DNA from: Haladaptatus sp. ZSTT2 | Lineage (GTDB): Archaea; Halobacteriota; Halobacteria; Halobacteriales; Halococcaceae | Direction of reading: 5' to 3' | Assembly: GCF_037081775.1 (NCBI RefSeq) | Contig: NZ_JBAMHQ010000001.1 | Coordinates: 2,294,001-2,358,000 of the forward strand | DNA: 64,000 bases | Shown here: one piece after another, positions 52,805 to 60,817 of the stretch | Position numbering within the stretch: the stretch's first letter is position 1 | Layout of the letters: every line of letters begins with the position of its first letter | Made by a program: the position numbers and the translations under genes | Notes under the pieces: model-generated | The model's input: the letters and a program-made list of their open reading frames with translations, nothing else | Told to the model about the DNA's origin: nothing | Database searches by the model: none

Positions 52805-53599
52805 ATGACTATCGGAAAAGCAGCTCGGCTCGAACGCATCGGTACACGGGGTCGATTCGTCATCGTCCCGATGGACCACGGCATTACACTTGGGGCTGTA
52901 CAAGGCCTCAAAGACATCGAATCGACAATTGATGCGGTCACACGCGGTGGCGCAGATTGCGTGCTCACCCAGAAGGGGATTGCACCACGCGTCCACGGAA
53001 ACAAAAACGGCAAAGGCTACATCGTTCATCTCAACGCTTCTACGACAATTGGACCGGATTCTAACGACAAACGCATGACGGGCACCGTAGAGGACGCCAT
53101 CCGCGCGGGTGCAGACGCCGTCAGCCTCCACGTCAACGTCGGCTCTGACCATGAGCCAAAGCAGATGGAAGACTTAGCGCGCGTCACCTCCGAGGCAGAC
53201 CGCCTCGGCATCCCCGTGCTTGCGATGACCTACGCCCGCGGTCCCGGCATCGACGAACACGACGCAGAAGCCCTCGGCCACGCCGCTCGCTTCGGTGAGG
53301 AACTCGGCGCGGACATCATCAAAACCGCCTACTCCGGCGACCCGGAGAGCTTCCGACACGTCACCGAATCGACCCGCCTGCCGGTCGTCATCGCCGGTGG
53401 CTCGCGTGGCACTGACTTAGAGACCATCCAGATGGTCCGTGGTGCGATGGACGGCGGTGCGGCGGGCGTCTCGATGGGCCGGTCTATCTTCCAACACGAG
53501 AGTCCAGAAGCAATCGCCCGTGCGGTCACCGACGTCGTCCACAATGACGCCCCCGCGGACAAAGCCCTCGAACGCGCTGGCCTCGCCGTCAAAGCCTGA
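52805..53599 (+). CDS. aroA': 2-amino-3,7-dideoxy-D-threo-hept-6-ulosonate synthase
   Basis: 264 residues from ATG 52805 (TTG/ATG further upstream rejected). Class I aldolase-type barrel: VPMDHGITLG, GADCVLTQKGIAP, the Schiff-base lysine in ADIIKTAYSG, VVIAGGSRG. In archaea lacking the classical DAHP route it condenses the precursor sugar with aspartate semialdehyde; the next enzyme, DHQ synthase II, is encoded directly downstream. It lies 28 bases after trpA. Confidence 0.93.
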   Translation: MTIGKAARLERIGTRGRFVIVPMDHGITLGAVQGLKDIESTIDAVTRGGADCVLTQKGIAPRVHGNKNGKGYIVHLNASTTIGPDSNDKRMTGTVEDAIRAGADAVSLHVNVGSDHEPKQMEDLARVTSEADRLGIPVLAMTYARGPGIDEHDAEALGHAARFGEELGADIIKTAYSGDPESFRHVTESTRLPVVIAGGSRGTDLETIQMVRGAMDGGAAGVSMGRSIFQHESPEAIARAVTDVVHNDAPADKALERAGLAVKA

Positions 53600-53716
53600 G
53601 CCCGACACACTGTTTCTCTCGAAATCCCCATATAGAGCGGCCGCGCTGAAATCGGGCGGTGAGACGGAAGTGCCACTTCCGCCACGTTCAAGAATCCCCG
53701 CCGCGAGCGTCAAAGT

Positions 53717-54889
53717 ATGACACGCTCCGTATGGCTCAAAGCCGACGACACCGTCGGCGACTGGGAGGCGCGACGAAAACGAATCACCGCCGGACTCGAA
53801 GCCGGTGTCGACTGGGTGCTCGTCGATAGCGAGGACGTTTCGAAAGTCCGCGAACTCGGTCAGGTGAACGTCGCGGCGTTCGCAAACGGCGACGTCCACG
53901 TCATGGACGCAGAACCCGACGCCGTCGAAGACCTCCCCGACGTGACCATCGTCGGCAAAGAAGGCGAAGGCGACGGCACGGTCGACCTCCCCGCTGATTT
54001 CTCTGGCTCTGCTGACCTCTCTACCCTGCGTCGGAGCGACGACCGCGCCCACGGCGCGTACGTCCGCATCCTGAACAAAGAGTACGAGGCGTTCGCAGAA
54101 GCCGCCGCCCACGACGCAGAGTACACCATCGTCATCGGTGAAGACTGGACCATCATCCCGCTCGAAAACCTCATCGCTCGGATTGGTGAGGAGACCGAAC
54201 TCGTCGCGGGCGTCCAGACCGCAGAGGAGGCCAAAACCGCATTCGAGACGCTCGAACTCGGCGCTGACGCCGTGTTGCTCGACACCGACGACCCGGACGA
54301 GATTCGCCGGACGGTCGATGTGCGCGACGAATCAGAGCGCGAATCGCTTGACCTCCAGTGGGCGACCGTCACCGCCGTCGAACAGACCGGCTCTGCAGAC
54401 CGCGTCTGCGTCGATACCGGGTCGCTGTTCGAACACGACGAAGGCATGCTCGTCGGCAGCATGAGCCGCGGGCTGTTTTTCGTCCACGCAGAGACCGCGG
54501 AGTCGCCGTACGTCGCTTCCCGGCCGTTTCGGGTGAACGCCGGGGCGGTTCACGCCTACGTCCGGACGCCAGACGGCGGCACGAAGTACCTTGCCGAACT
54601 CAAAAGCGGCGACGAGGTGCAGGTCGTCGATACGGCGGGCCACACTCGTGAGGCAATCGTCGGGCGGGCGAAAATCGAGAAACGTCCGATGTTCCGCGTC
54701 GAAGCCGAAACGCAAAGCGGCGACCGTATCGAAACCCTCCTCCAGAACGCAGAGACCATCAAAGTCGCCACATCTGAGGGTCGCAAGGCAGTCACCGACC
54801 TCGCCGTCGGCGACGAGGTGAAAATCTACTACGAGGACACGGCTCGCCACTTCGGGGAAGCCGTAGAAGAGAGCATCATCGAGAAGTAA
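53717..54889 (+). CDS. aroB': 3-dehydroquinate synthase II
   Basis: 390 residues, typical of the archaeal family, which is unrelated to bacterial AroB. SVWLKADDTVGDWE at the N-terminus, VLLDTDDPDEIR, EGMLVGSMSRGLFFVHAE and RPFRVNAGAVHAYV are family blocks. Uses NAD to oxidise and deaminate the product of the preceding enzyme, then cyclises it to 3-dehydroquinate. Its stop meets the convergent zinc-ribbon gene with no gap. Confidence 0.95.
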   Translation: MTRSVWLKADDTVGDWEARRKRITAGLEAGVDWVLVDSEDVSKVRELGQVNVAAFANGDVHVMDAEPDAVEDLPDVTIVGKEGEGDGTVDLPADFSGSADLSTLRRSDDRAHGAYVRILNKEYEAFAEAAAHDAEYTIVIGEDWTIIPLENLIARIGEETELVAGVQTAEEAKTAFETLELGADAVLLDTDDPDEIRRTVDVRDESERESLDLQWATVTAVEQTGSADRVCVDTGSLFEHDEGMLVGSMSRGLFFVHAETAESPYVASRPFRVNAGAVHAYVRTPDGGTKYLAELKSGDEVQVVDTAGHTREAIVGRAKIEKRPMFRVEAETQSGDRIETLLQNAETIKVATSEGRKAVTDLAVGDEVKIYYEDTARHFGEAVEESIIEK

Positions 54890-55333
54890 TCAGTTTGCGC
54901 CGTCGCCCATCGTGGGCGGCAGTTCCGTCGTACACCAGTGACAGAAGTCGAGTTCGGGGTCGATGTCGCGGCCACACGACGGACACCGCGTCCCCTCGAC
55001 GACGGCTTTGACGGCCTGATTTTTCGTTGCCGCGAGCCGGTAGGCGTCGATCATGCTCAACAGCGTGATGAACAGCACCGTAAACGCCGCTTCGAGCGAC
55101 AGCTGCTCGCTCGCGCGAGTGAGAGCAGCAATCGAGAGGTCGGCCGTCTGGACGGCCTGTTCTGGAATGACGAACGACGCCGTTGCAATCATCAACCCGA
55201 ACCAGAGCAGTGCTCTCAGCCATTCACGGATGTAGACGTGACCAAGGCCGGGATAGACGAACGCCAACAGCGCCGCAAGCCACGGGCGCTTACGCGAGGT
55301 TTGCCCCATTACTTCCTCCGTCTCGGTTGTCAC
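54890..55333 (-). CDS. Membrane protein with C-terminal zinc ribbon (DUF7575-like)
   Basis: 147 residues (ATG 55309, MGQTSRKRP, is an alternative start). Hydrophobic segments at about 18-35, 40-60 and 85-105, then CPSCGRDI and CHWCTTE form a C-terminal zinc ribbon. The N-terminal FVYPGLGHVYI matches the TM2-like small membrane domain. No known function. It sits between DHQ synthase and aroD on the opposite strand to the former. Confidence 0.75.
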   Translation of the reverse strand: MTTETEEVMGQTSRKRPWLAALLAFVYPGLGHVYIREWLRALLWFGLMIATASFVIPEQAVQTADLSIAALTRASEQLSLEAAFTVLFITLLSMIDAYRLAATKNQAVKAVVEGTRCPSCGRDIDPELDFCHWCTTELPPTMGDGAN

Positions 55334-55362
55334 CGTTTGTTAAACTTCCGAAGGTCACTGTC

Positions 55363-56043
55363 TCAGTCATTGCTGTCGAGTTTGTCAACGAGCAGTCGCA
55401 TCGTTTCGAGGTCGTACTGGCCGGGTGCGGTCGCATCTTCCGGCTTAATTGGGGCATAGCCAATCCGCGAGCCGTACAGCGGCGCGACGACGCGTGAGTG
55501 TCTGCCCACCTCGCCCATCGCCATCGTCGCTACGGCGCGGCCGTTCGCATCGAACGTCCGGGTGGCGAACAGCACGTCGAGGACGTCATCGAGCGAGGTC
55601 GCCGTACACGCGAGCTTCGCCACGTCGCCGTGGTCGCTCGCGGTTTTTAGCAGGTGGCGAAGCTCGGCAATCGGTGGCGTCGCCTCGAAATCGTGCATCG
55701 AGACGATGACGGTCGTCTCCGCCTCACGGGCGGCCGCAACGACGCGCTCGCCGTTGCCCGATTCGATGGCTTCGAGTTCGATGTCAACCGCGCAGACGGC
55801 ATCGTGTTCGGCCGCCTCACAGAGCGCGTCGAGGCGGGCTGCGTCGTCTGCGGCCTCACCGCCTTCCCAGTGGACGCGGTTGGTCGCGATGAGTGGCAAC
55901 TCGCCGTCGTAGTCGCGGAGCGCCGAGCGGGGGTTTGTGGCGAGGTCCATCCGGTATTCGACGGCGTCGGCCACGGGGCGGGCGTCGGGTTCGTCGCTGA
56001 GCGTCGCCGTACTCGCGGCGAGGACGAACTCGTCGAAATTCAT
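55363..56043 (-). CDS. aroD: 3-dehydroquinate dehydratase, type I
   Basis: 226 residues. VEYRMDLA, IVSMHDFEATP with the catalytic His, and the Schiff-base Lys in VAKLACTATSLDDV are type I signatures; MAMGEVGRHSRVVAPLYGSRIGYAPI closes the barrel. Converts 3-dehydroquinate to 3-dehydroshikimate. Although on the other strand, it completes the early shikimate steps encoded beside it. Confidence 0.93.
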   Translation of the reverse strand: MNFDEFVLAASTATLSDEPDARPVADAVEYRMDLATNPRSALRDYDGELPLIATNRVHWEGGEAADDAARLDALCEAAEHDAVCAVDIELEAIESGNGERVVAAAREAETTVIVSMHDFEATPPIAELRHLLKTASDHGDVAKLACTATSLDDVLDVLFATRTFDANGRAVATMAMGEVGRHSRVVAPLYGSRIGYAPIKPEDATAPGQYDLETMRLLVDKLDSND

Positions 56044-56079
56044 AGCTGTGTGTACGCGCTCAGATGGAAAAACGTACCC

Positions 56080-57123
56080 CTATTCGGTGTGGCGCTCGTG
56101 GCGGACGAGATAGCCGTCTTCGTGGGGTTCGACCGCGGCGACGTCGTAGAGCAAGATGTTGCGTTCTTGTTTGGTCACGACAGCAAAGTCGTAGTGGGTC
56201 GCGTCGTAGTCGAGCGATTCGCCCGTCGCGGCTCTGGCGGTCACGAAGTCGCGGTGGGAGTCGAGTCGGTTTTCGAGTCGTTCGCTGGCGATTTCAGGGA
56301 CGTTCTCGACGCGGTCGTCGAAGCGCTCGATGAGGGTCTCGTCGAGTTCGTAGCCCACCGAGTTTCGCCCCGCGACCATCGCCGCGAGCGTCGTGGTTCC
56401 GGTTCCCCAAAACGGGTCTAAGACGGTGTCGCCGTACACCGAATACATCTGAATCAGGCGCAGGGGAATTTCGAGCGGGTAGGCTGCAGACCGCTCGCGG
56501 GTCGCCCCGTCAAGCGACTGCCCGGTTCCCTGTACGTCCGTCCAGAGGTCTGAGAACCACTCGTTTCGTTCCTCCCAGAAGAAGGCGCTCTCGTAGCGTT
56601 CTGCACACCCGGGGTCGAACGCCCGGGTGCCGCCGTTTCGAAACACGAGGATGTACTCGTGTTCGAGGGTCGCATACGCGTTCGACGGAAGCATCCCTGA
56701 GCCCATGAACTTCGTCAGCCGGTTCGAGGGCTTTCGCCAGAGGATGTCGGGGAGTACCGAAAACCCGCGGTCGCGCATGGCGTCGATGACGGCGACGTGG
56801 TTCGGAAAGAGTTGAAACTCGCCGCCAATCGAGCGGGTGGCGTCGCCGATGTTGATGCAGGCGATGCCGCCGGGGCGGAGGACGCGCTTGAGTTCGTCCC
56901 AGACCGGGGCGAGGGCGTCGTGCATGGCATCGAAGGCGTCGTCACCCGCGCCCGATTCGAGGTGAGATTCGACCGTCGAATCGAGCGACGAGAACAGCCC
57001 ATCCCACATCTCGATCATCGGATAGGGCGGGGAGGTGACGACGAGGTCGACTGCGCCCTCGTCTACGTGTGCCATCTCGCGGGCGTCCGACGCGTAGATG
57101 GCGTGGTCGGTCTGCATGGACAT
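56080..57123 (-). CDS. zim: DNA (cytosine-N4 type) methyltransferase, probably CTAG-specific
   Basis: 347 residues. Catalytic TSPPYP at 30-35 comes first and the SAM-binding DPFWGTGTTTLAA near 235 comes last: a beta-class order with the SPPY form usual for N4-cytosine enzymes. No restriction endonuclease gene is adjacent, so it is an orphan methylase. In Haloferax the CTAG-modifying orphan enzyme lies in this same trp/shikimate/aglD neighbourhood, so I assign that specificity by recalled synteny, with moderate confidence. A nearby general transcription factor gene follows. Confidence 0.8.
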   Translation of the reverse strand: MSMQTDHAIYASDAREMAHVDEGAVDLVVTSPPYPMIEMWDGLFSSLDSTVESHLESGAGDDAFDAMHDALAPVWDELKRVLRPGGIACINIGDATRSIGGEFQLFPNHVAVIDAMRDRGFSVLPDILWRKPSNRLTKFMGSGMLPSNAYATLEHEYILVFRNGGTRAFDPGCAERYESAFFWEERNEWFSDLWTDVQGTGQSLDGATRERSAAYPLEIPLRLIQMYSVYGDTVLDPFWGTGTTTLAAMVAGRNSVGYELDETLIERFDDRVENVPEIASERLENRLDSHRDFVTARAATGESLDYDATHYDFAVVTKQERNILLYDVAAVEPHEDGYLVRHERHTE

Positions 57124-57203
57124 ACAGTCAGGGGCCTTCCGTACTAGTCTTGCGGTCTCTCGACTCGGCGGTGGTGAAAACGCAAAAACGGTGGTGTCCG
57201 AAC

Positions 57204-58178
57204 TTACGCCATCGGCACGTCCTGCTCGGCTTCGAGCAGTTCGTGGTAGCGGTTGCGGATGGTGACTTCGCTGATGTCTGCGACTTCGCTCACGGCGGCT
57301 TGGGTCGTCTTCTCGTTAGTGAGCAGCGCGGCGGCGTAGACGGCGGCGGCGGCGAGGCCGACCGGCGATTTGCCGCTGTGGACGCCCTGTTCTTTCGCGT
57401 TGCGAAGGAGCTGTCGGGCGCGGTGTTCTGCTTCCTCGGAGAGGTCGAGCGAGGAGGCAAAGCGCGGGACGTAGCTCTCTGGGTCGGCTGGGCGCACTTC
57501 GAGGCCGAGCTCGCGTACGACGTAGCGGTAGGTGCGCGCGATTTCGCTCTTTTCGACGCGGGAGACCTCTGCAATCTCGTCGAGACTGCGGGGCATGCTC
57601 GCTTGCCGGGCGGCGGCGTAGACGGCGGAAGTGGCGACGCCCTCGATGGAGCGGCCGGGGAGGAGGTCTTCGGTGAGCGCGCGGCGGTAGATGACGGAGG
57701 CGGTCTCGCGCACGTTGTTCGGGAGACCGAGGGCGCTGGCCATGCGGTCGATTTCGCCGAGCGCCTGCTTCAGGTTGCGCTCCTTGCTGTCGCGGGTGCG
57801 GAAGCGTTCGTTCCACTTGCGAAGCCGCTGCATCTTCGCGCGCTGGCGGCTGCCAAGGGACTTGCCGTATGCGTCCTTGTCGCGCCAGTCGATGTTGGTT
57901 GAAAGCCCCTTGTCGTGCATGGTGTTGGTCGTCGGTGCGCCAACACGCGATTTTTTATCCTTCTCGCGGGCGTCGAATGCGCGCCACTCCGGGCCGCGGT
58001 CGATTTCGCCTTCGTCGACGACGAGACCGCAGTCCTGACAGACCGTTTCGCCGTGGGTCGAGTCGGCGACGACCTTGCCGGAGCCACATTCTGGGCAGTC
58101 GAGTTTACTGCCCGATTCCTGTTCTTTCTCGCTCTCTTCTTGGTTCGCTCGGGTTCGTGTTCGAGTGTGTTCTCTCAT
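57204..58178 (-). CDS. tfb: Transcription initiation factor IIB (TFB)
   Basis: 324 residues. Zinc ribbon CPECGSG...CQDCG at about 24-44, the B-reader/linker (EWRAFDAREKDKKSRVGAPTT), then two cyclin-type repeats (about 125-215 and 225-315) containing RSIEGVATSAVYAAARQ and SPVGLAAAAVYAAALL. It binds the BRE and TATA-bound TBP and recruits RNA polymerase. Haloarchaea carry several TFBs; which one this is cannot be read from one gene. Divergent from the DUF84 gene. Confidence 0.96.
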   Translation of the reverse strand: MREHTRTRTRANQEESEKEQESGSKLDCPECGSGKVVADSTHGETVCQDCGLVVDEGEIDRGPEWRAFDAREKDKKSRVGAPTTNTMHDKGLSTNIDWRDKDAYGKSLGSRQRAKMQRLRKWNERFRTRDSKERNLKQALGEIDRMASALGLPNNVRETASVIYRRALTEDLLPGRSIEGVATSAVYAAARQASMPRSLDEIAEVSRVEKSEIARTYRYVVRELGLEVRPADPESYVPRFASSLDLSEEAEHRARQLLRNAKEQGVHSGKSPVGLAAAAVYAAALLTNEKTTQAAVSEVADISEVTIRNRYHELLEAEQDVPMA

Positions 58179-58259
58179 GGGTGTGCGCTGGCGGGGGCTG
58201 TCCGGGAAGCGTATCTGGAGAAATCCCGGATGGCTGTCCGTGGCCCGGGCTTCGGACGA

Positions 58260-58355
58260 AACTTATATAACCGTTTTGGTTTACCTCACCGAACCCGGTC
58301 GAAACCAGAAAATATGGCCGTTTCAGGCCAAATCAGCACAAGTGTTATATATTGT
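58260..58355. promoter_or_regulatory. Divergent TFB / DUF84 promoter region
   Basis: TTATATAAC near 58262-58270 and GTTATATATTG near 58344-58354 are strong TATA elements in the 232-base intergenic region. The second would serve the forward DUF84 gene; TTATATAA reads on both strands and may serve TFB. Confidence 0.45.
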
Positions 58356-58410
58356 CATGGTCGGGCCGCGGATACGAACCACCAAGTGCCCGGCCTGCCA
58401 CCGCCCTGCT

Positions 58411-58920
58411 ATGCGAGTGGGCGTTGGCAGTCAGAATCCAGTCAAAGTCAGGGCGACCGAACGCGCCGTGGGCGACGTACTCTCCACGACCGTCGACGCC
58501 GTCTCGGTCGACTCGGGCGTGAGCGAACAGCCCTACGGTCTCACCGAAACCATCTCGGGCGCTGAAAATCGGGCGCGTGCGGTGCTTGCCACGGGCGAAT
58601 ACGACCTCGGCGTGGGTATCGAAGGCGGCGTGGCACCCATCGAAGGCGAGCTGTATCTCGTGATGTGGGCGGCCGTCACCGACGGTGAAACTGTGGGCAA
58701 AGGCGCAGGCCCGAGTCTCGCGTTGCCGGATTCTATCGCCACACGCATCGAGGCGGGCGAGGAACTCGGCCCGGTTATGGACGACGTGCTCGACATGACC
58801 AACGTGGCGAAAAAACAGGGTGCTGCGGGCGCGCTCACGGCGGGCGTCGTCGACCGCGAAGACGCACTGACCCACGCCGTGGCCGGGGCGCTTGGCCCCT
58901 TCGTCACTGAACTTTACTAG
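58411..58920 (+). CDS. DUF84 family inosine/xanthosine triphosphatase
   Basis: 169 residues from ATG 58411. MRVGVGSQNPVKVRATE at the N-terminus, SGVSEQPYGLTETISGAENRA, the DLGVGIEGGV metal/nucleotide loop near residue 70, and TNVAKKQGAAGALTAG. Family members hydrolyse non-canonical purine NTPs (ITP, XTP) to keep them out of nucleic acids. Upstream in-frame sequence is not family-like. The 3' end overlaps the aglD-type gene by 4 bases, convergent. Confidence 0.88.
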   Translation: MRVGVGSQNPVKVRATERAVGDVLSTTVDAVSVDSGVSEQPYGLTETISGAENRARAVLATGEYDLGVGIEGGVAPIEGELYLVMWAAVTDGETVGKGAGPSLALPDSIATRIEAGEELGPVMDDVLDMTNVAKKQGAAGALTAGVVDREDALTHAVAGALGPFVTELY

Positions 58921-60755
58921 TTATCGACGGCCTCGACGTCTGGCACGTCGCGGCTCTCTTTGACCGCCGTCGTGAGCGAGACGTTGAGCAGCAACATCGA
59001 TGCGACGCCGCCGATGACCGTCACGACGTTTTTCACCGCGTGGTCGACGATAGCCGCACCAAGGGCGAGTTCCCACGAGACGGGGAGCAGGGCGACCACG
59101 AGCAGCGAGAACGCCCCTTCGTAGAGGCCGACGCCACCGGGTGAGAGCGGCAGCACTTTCGCCAAGTTCCCGACGCTCACGGCGAAGAAGCCAACCGCGA
59201 GCAGCGTCGTGAACGGCAAGGAGACGCCGAAGGCGGCGAACACGAGGACGGCGGTGAGCACGTCGAGCGTCCAAATGAGGAGGCTACTCGCGCCCACGCG
59301 GGCGAACGCTCGCTTGTCGTTTGCGACGACCTGTACGTCACCGGCGAACCGCTCTAAGACGCCCGCCACGTAGTCCGCATACGAGTCGTTGCTGATGCGG
59401 GTGATGAACGAGCGGACGTAGTTGCTCTCGGTGCGTGCGGAGGCGACGATGAGTGCCGTCGCAGAGATGGCTGCCACGCCGACGAACCCGGCGAGGTAGA
59501 GGGCGTATCTCCCGCTGTTACCCCGTTCGCCACTGATTTGCGTGATGGCTTGAGCGAACCCTTCGACGCTCGTGAAGCCGGTGAGCGCGAGTAGGATGAA
59601 CACCGACCCGGCGAGCACCGTGATGGTGAGCAAGTCGAACACCCGTTCGACGGCGAGCGACGCGAAGCCGGAGGGGTACGGCACTTTCCGCCGGGTTTTC
59701 ACGACGTAGGCGCGCACCCCGTCACCGAGGCGGGCAGGGAACACGAGGTTCCCGGTCTGGCTGATGAAGATTGCGCCGGTGAGAAAGCCGGTCTTCTCGC
59801 GGAAGCCGAGTTTGTCGAGGATATCCTTATACCGTGCCCCGCGAAGCGGCCACGAGACGAGGTAGACAAGCGCGGCCACCCCGATGAGGACGGGGTCTGC
59901 GCCCTCCATCTCCGTGATGACCTGACTGAAGTCGAGGTACTGAGTCATGAAGACGAGCGCGACAAGGGTGAGCACCGTCCCCGCCGCGAGCGTCGTGGTG
60001 CGGTTGATTTTCGGGCTCACGGAGAACTCGTACCAGACGCGCAGAATCTGACTGCCCATCCCGAACACGTCGCGGACGAGGTCGACTTTCGTGTCCTCCA
60101 TCGGCGTCCAGTCGACGGCAAACTCCTTGATGCGGTAGCCCTTCTTCTGGGCGCGAACGAGGACTTCCGTGTCCCAGAACCAGTGGTTGTCCTCTACGTC
60201 GTCCATAATCGAGAACAGCGCCTCGCGGTCGAACGCTTTGAACCCACACTGGTGGTCGAGCAGGTCAGAGCGCAGGAACAGCCGCGTGAGGCCGTTAAAG
60301 CCCTTGCTCGGAATCCCGCGCTTTGCGGGACGGTCTATCTCCTTGCCCGGCATCCACCGCGACCCGGTTGCGATGTCGTACTCGCCGGAGCGAACGCTCT
60401 CTACGAGTTCTTCTAGATGCCGCATATCCGTCGCCAGGTCCGTGTCGAAGTACACCAACGTACTGCCGTGGGACGCCTCGAATGCCCGTTCTAACGCGCC
60501 GCCGCGGCCGAGTCGTTCGTCTGAGTGGAAGTGGCGAACCGCCGGGTAGGCCGCTTCCATCTCGTCTGCGAGTTCTGGGGTGCGGTCGTCACACCCGTCC
60601 TCTGCGACGATGACTTCGAACGAGCCGGGGGGAAGAAATGATGCGAGCGTATCGAGCGTGGTTTTCACCGTGTGCTCGATGGTTTTCTCCTCGTTGTAGG
60701 CGGGGAGAACAACGCTCACTTCAACGTCTTGGCTCATTACCCGAATTTCGGCCAC
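58917..60755 (-). CDS. aglD: AglD-type fusion: family 2 glycosyltransferase plus flippase-like membrane domain
   Basis: 612 residues. N-terminal GT2 domain (about 8-240) of dolichyl-phosphate sugar synthase type: SVVLPAYNEEKTIEHTV, VIVAEDGCDDRT, DxD at D104/D106 in VYFDTDLA, and GFKAFDREALF. The C-terminal half has about eight helices of the lysylphosphatidylglycerol synthetase/flippase fold (GAIFISQTGNLVFPARLGDG, LPLSPGGVGLYEGAF). Haloferax AglD has this architecture and loads the final mannose of the S-layer N-glycan onto dolichol phosphate. Same neighbourhood as zim in Haloferax by recall. Confidence 0.88.
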   Translation of the reverse strand: MAEIRVMSQDVEVSVVLPAYNEEKTIEHTVKTTLDTLASFLPPGSFEVIVAEDGCDDRTPELADEMEAAYPAVRHFHSDERLGRGGALERAFEASHGSTLVYFDTDLATDMRHLEELVESVRSGEYDIATGSRWMPGKEIDRPAKRGIPSKGFNGLTRLFLRSDLLDHQCGFKAFDREALFSIMDDVEDNHWFWDTEVLVRAQKKGYRIKEFAVDWTPMEDTKVDLVRDVFGMGSQILRVWYEFSVSPKINRTTTLAAGTVLTLVALVFMTQYLDFSQVITEMEGADPVLIGVAALVYLVSWPLRGARYKDILDKLGFREKTGFLTGAIFISQTGNLVFPARLGDGVRAYVVKTRRKVPYPSGFASLAVERVFDLLTITVLAGSVFILLALTGFTSVEGFAQAITQISGERGNSGRYALYLAGFVGVAAISATALIVASARTESNYVRSFITRISNDSYADYVAGVLERFAGDVQVVANDKRAFARVGASSLLIWTLDVLTAVLVFAAFGVSLPFTTLLAVGFFAVSVGNLAKVLPLSPGGVGLYEGAFSLLVVALLPVSWELALGAAIVDHAVKNVVTVIGGVASMLLLNVSLTTAVKESRDVPDVEAVDN

Positions 60756-60817
60756 CGACTCCTAAAGCACTTCTGGCCTGCGTTCAGCGGCCAGACCAGT
60801 CGCCCCACAGAGTAGTT

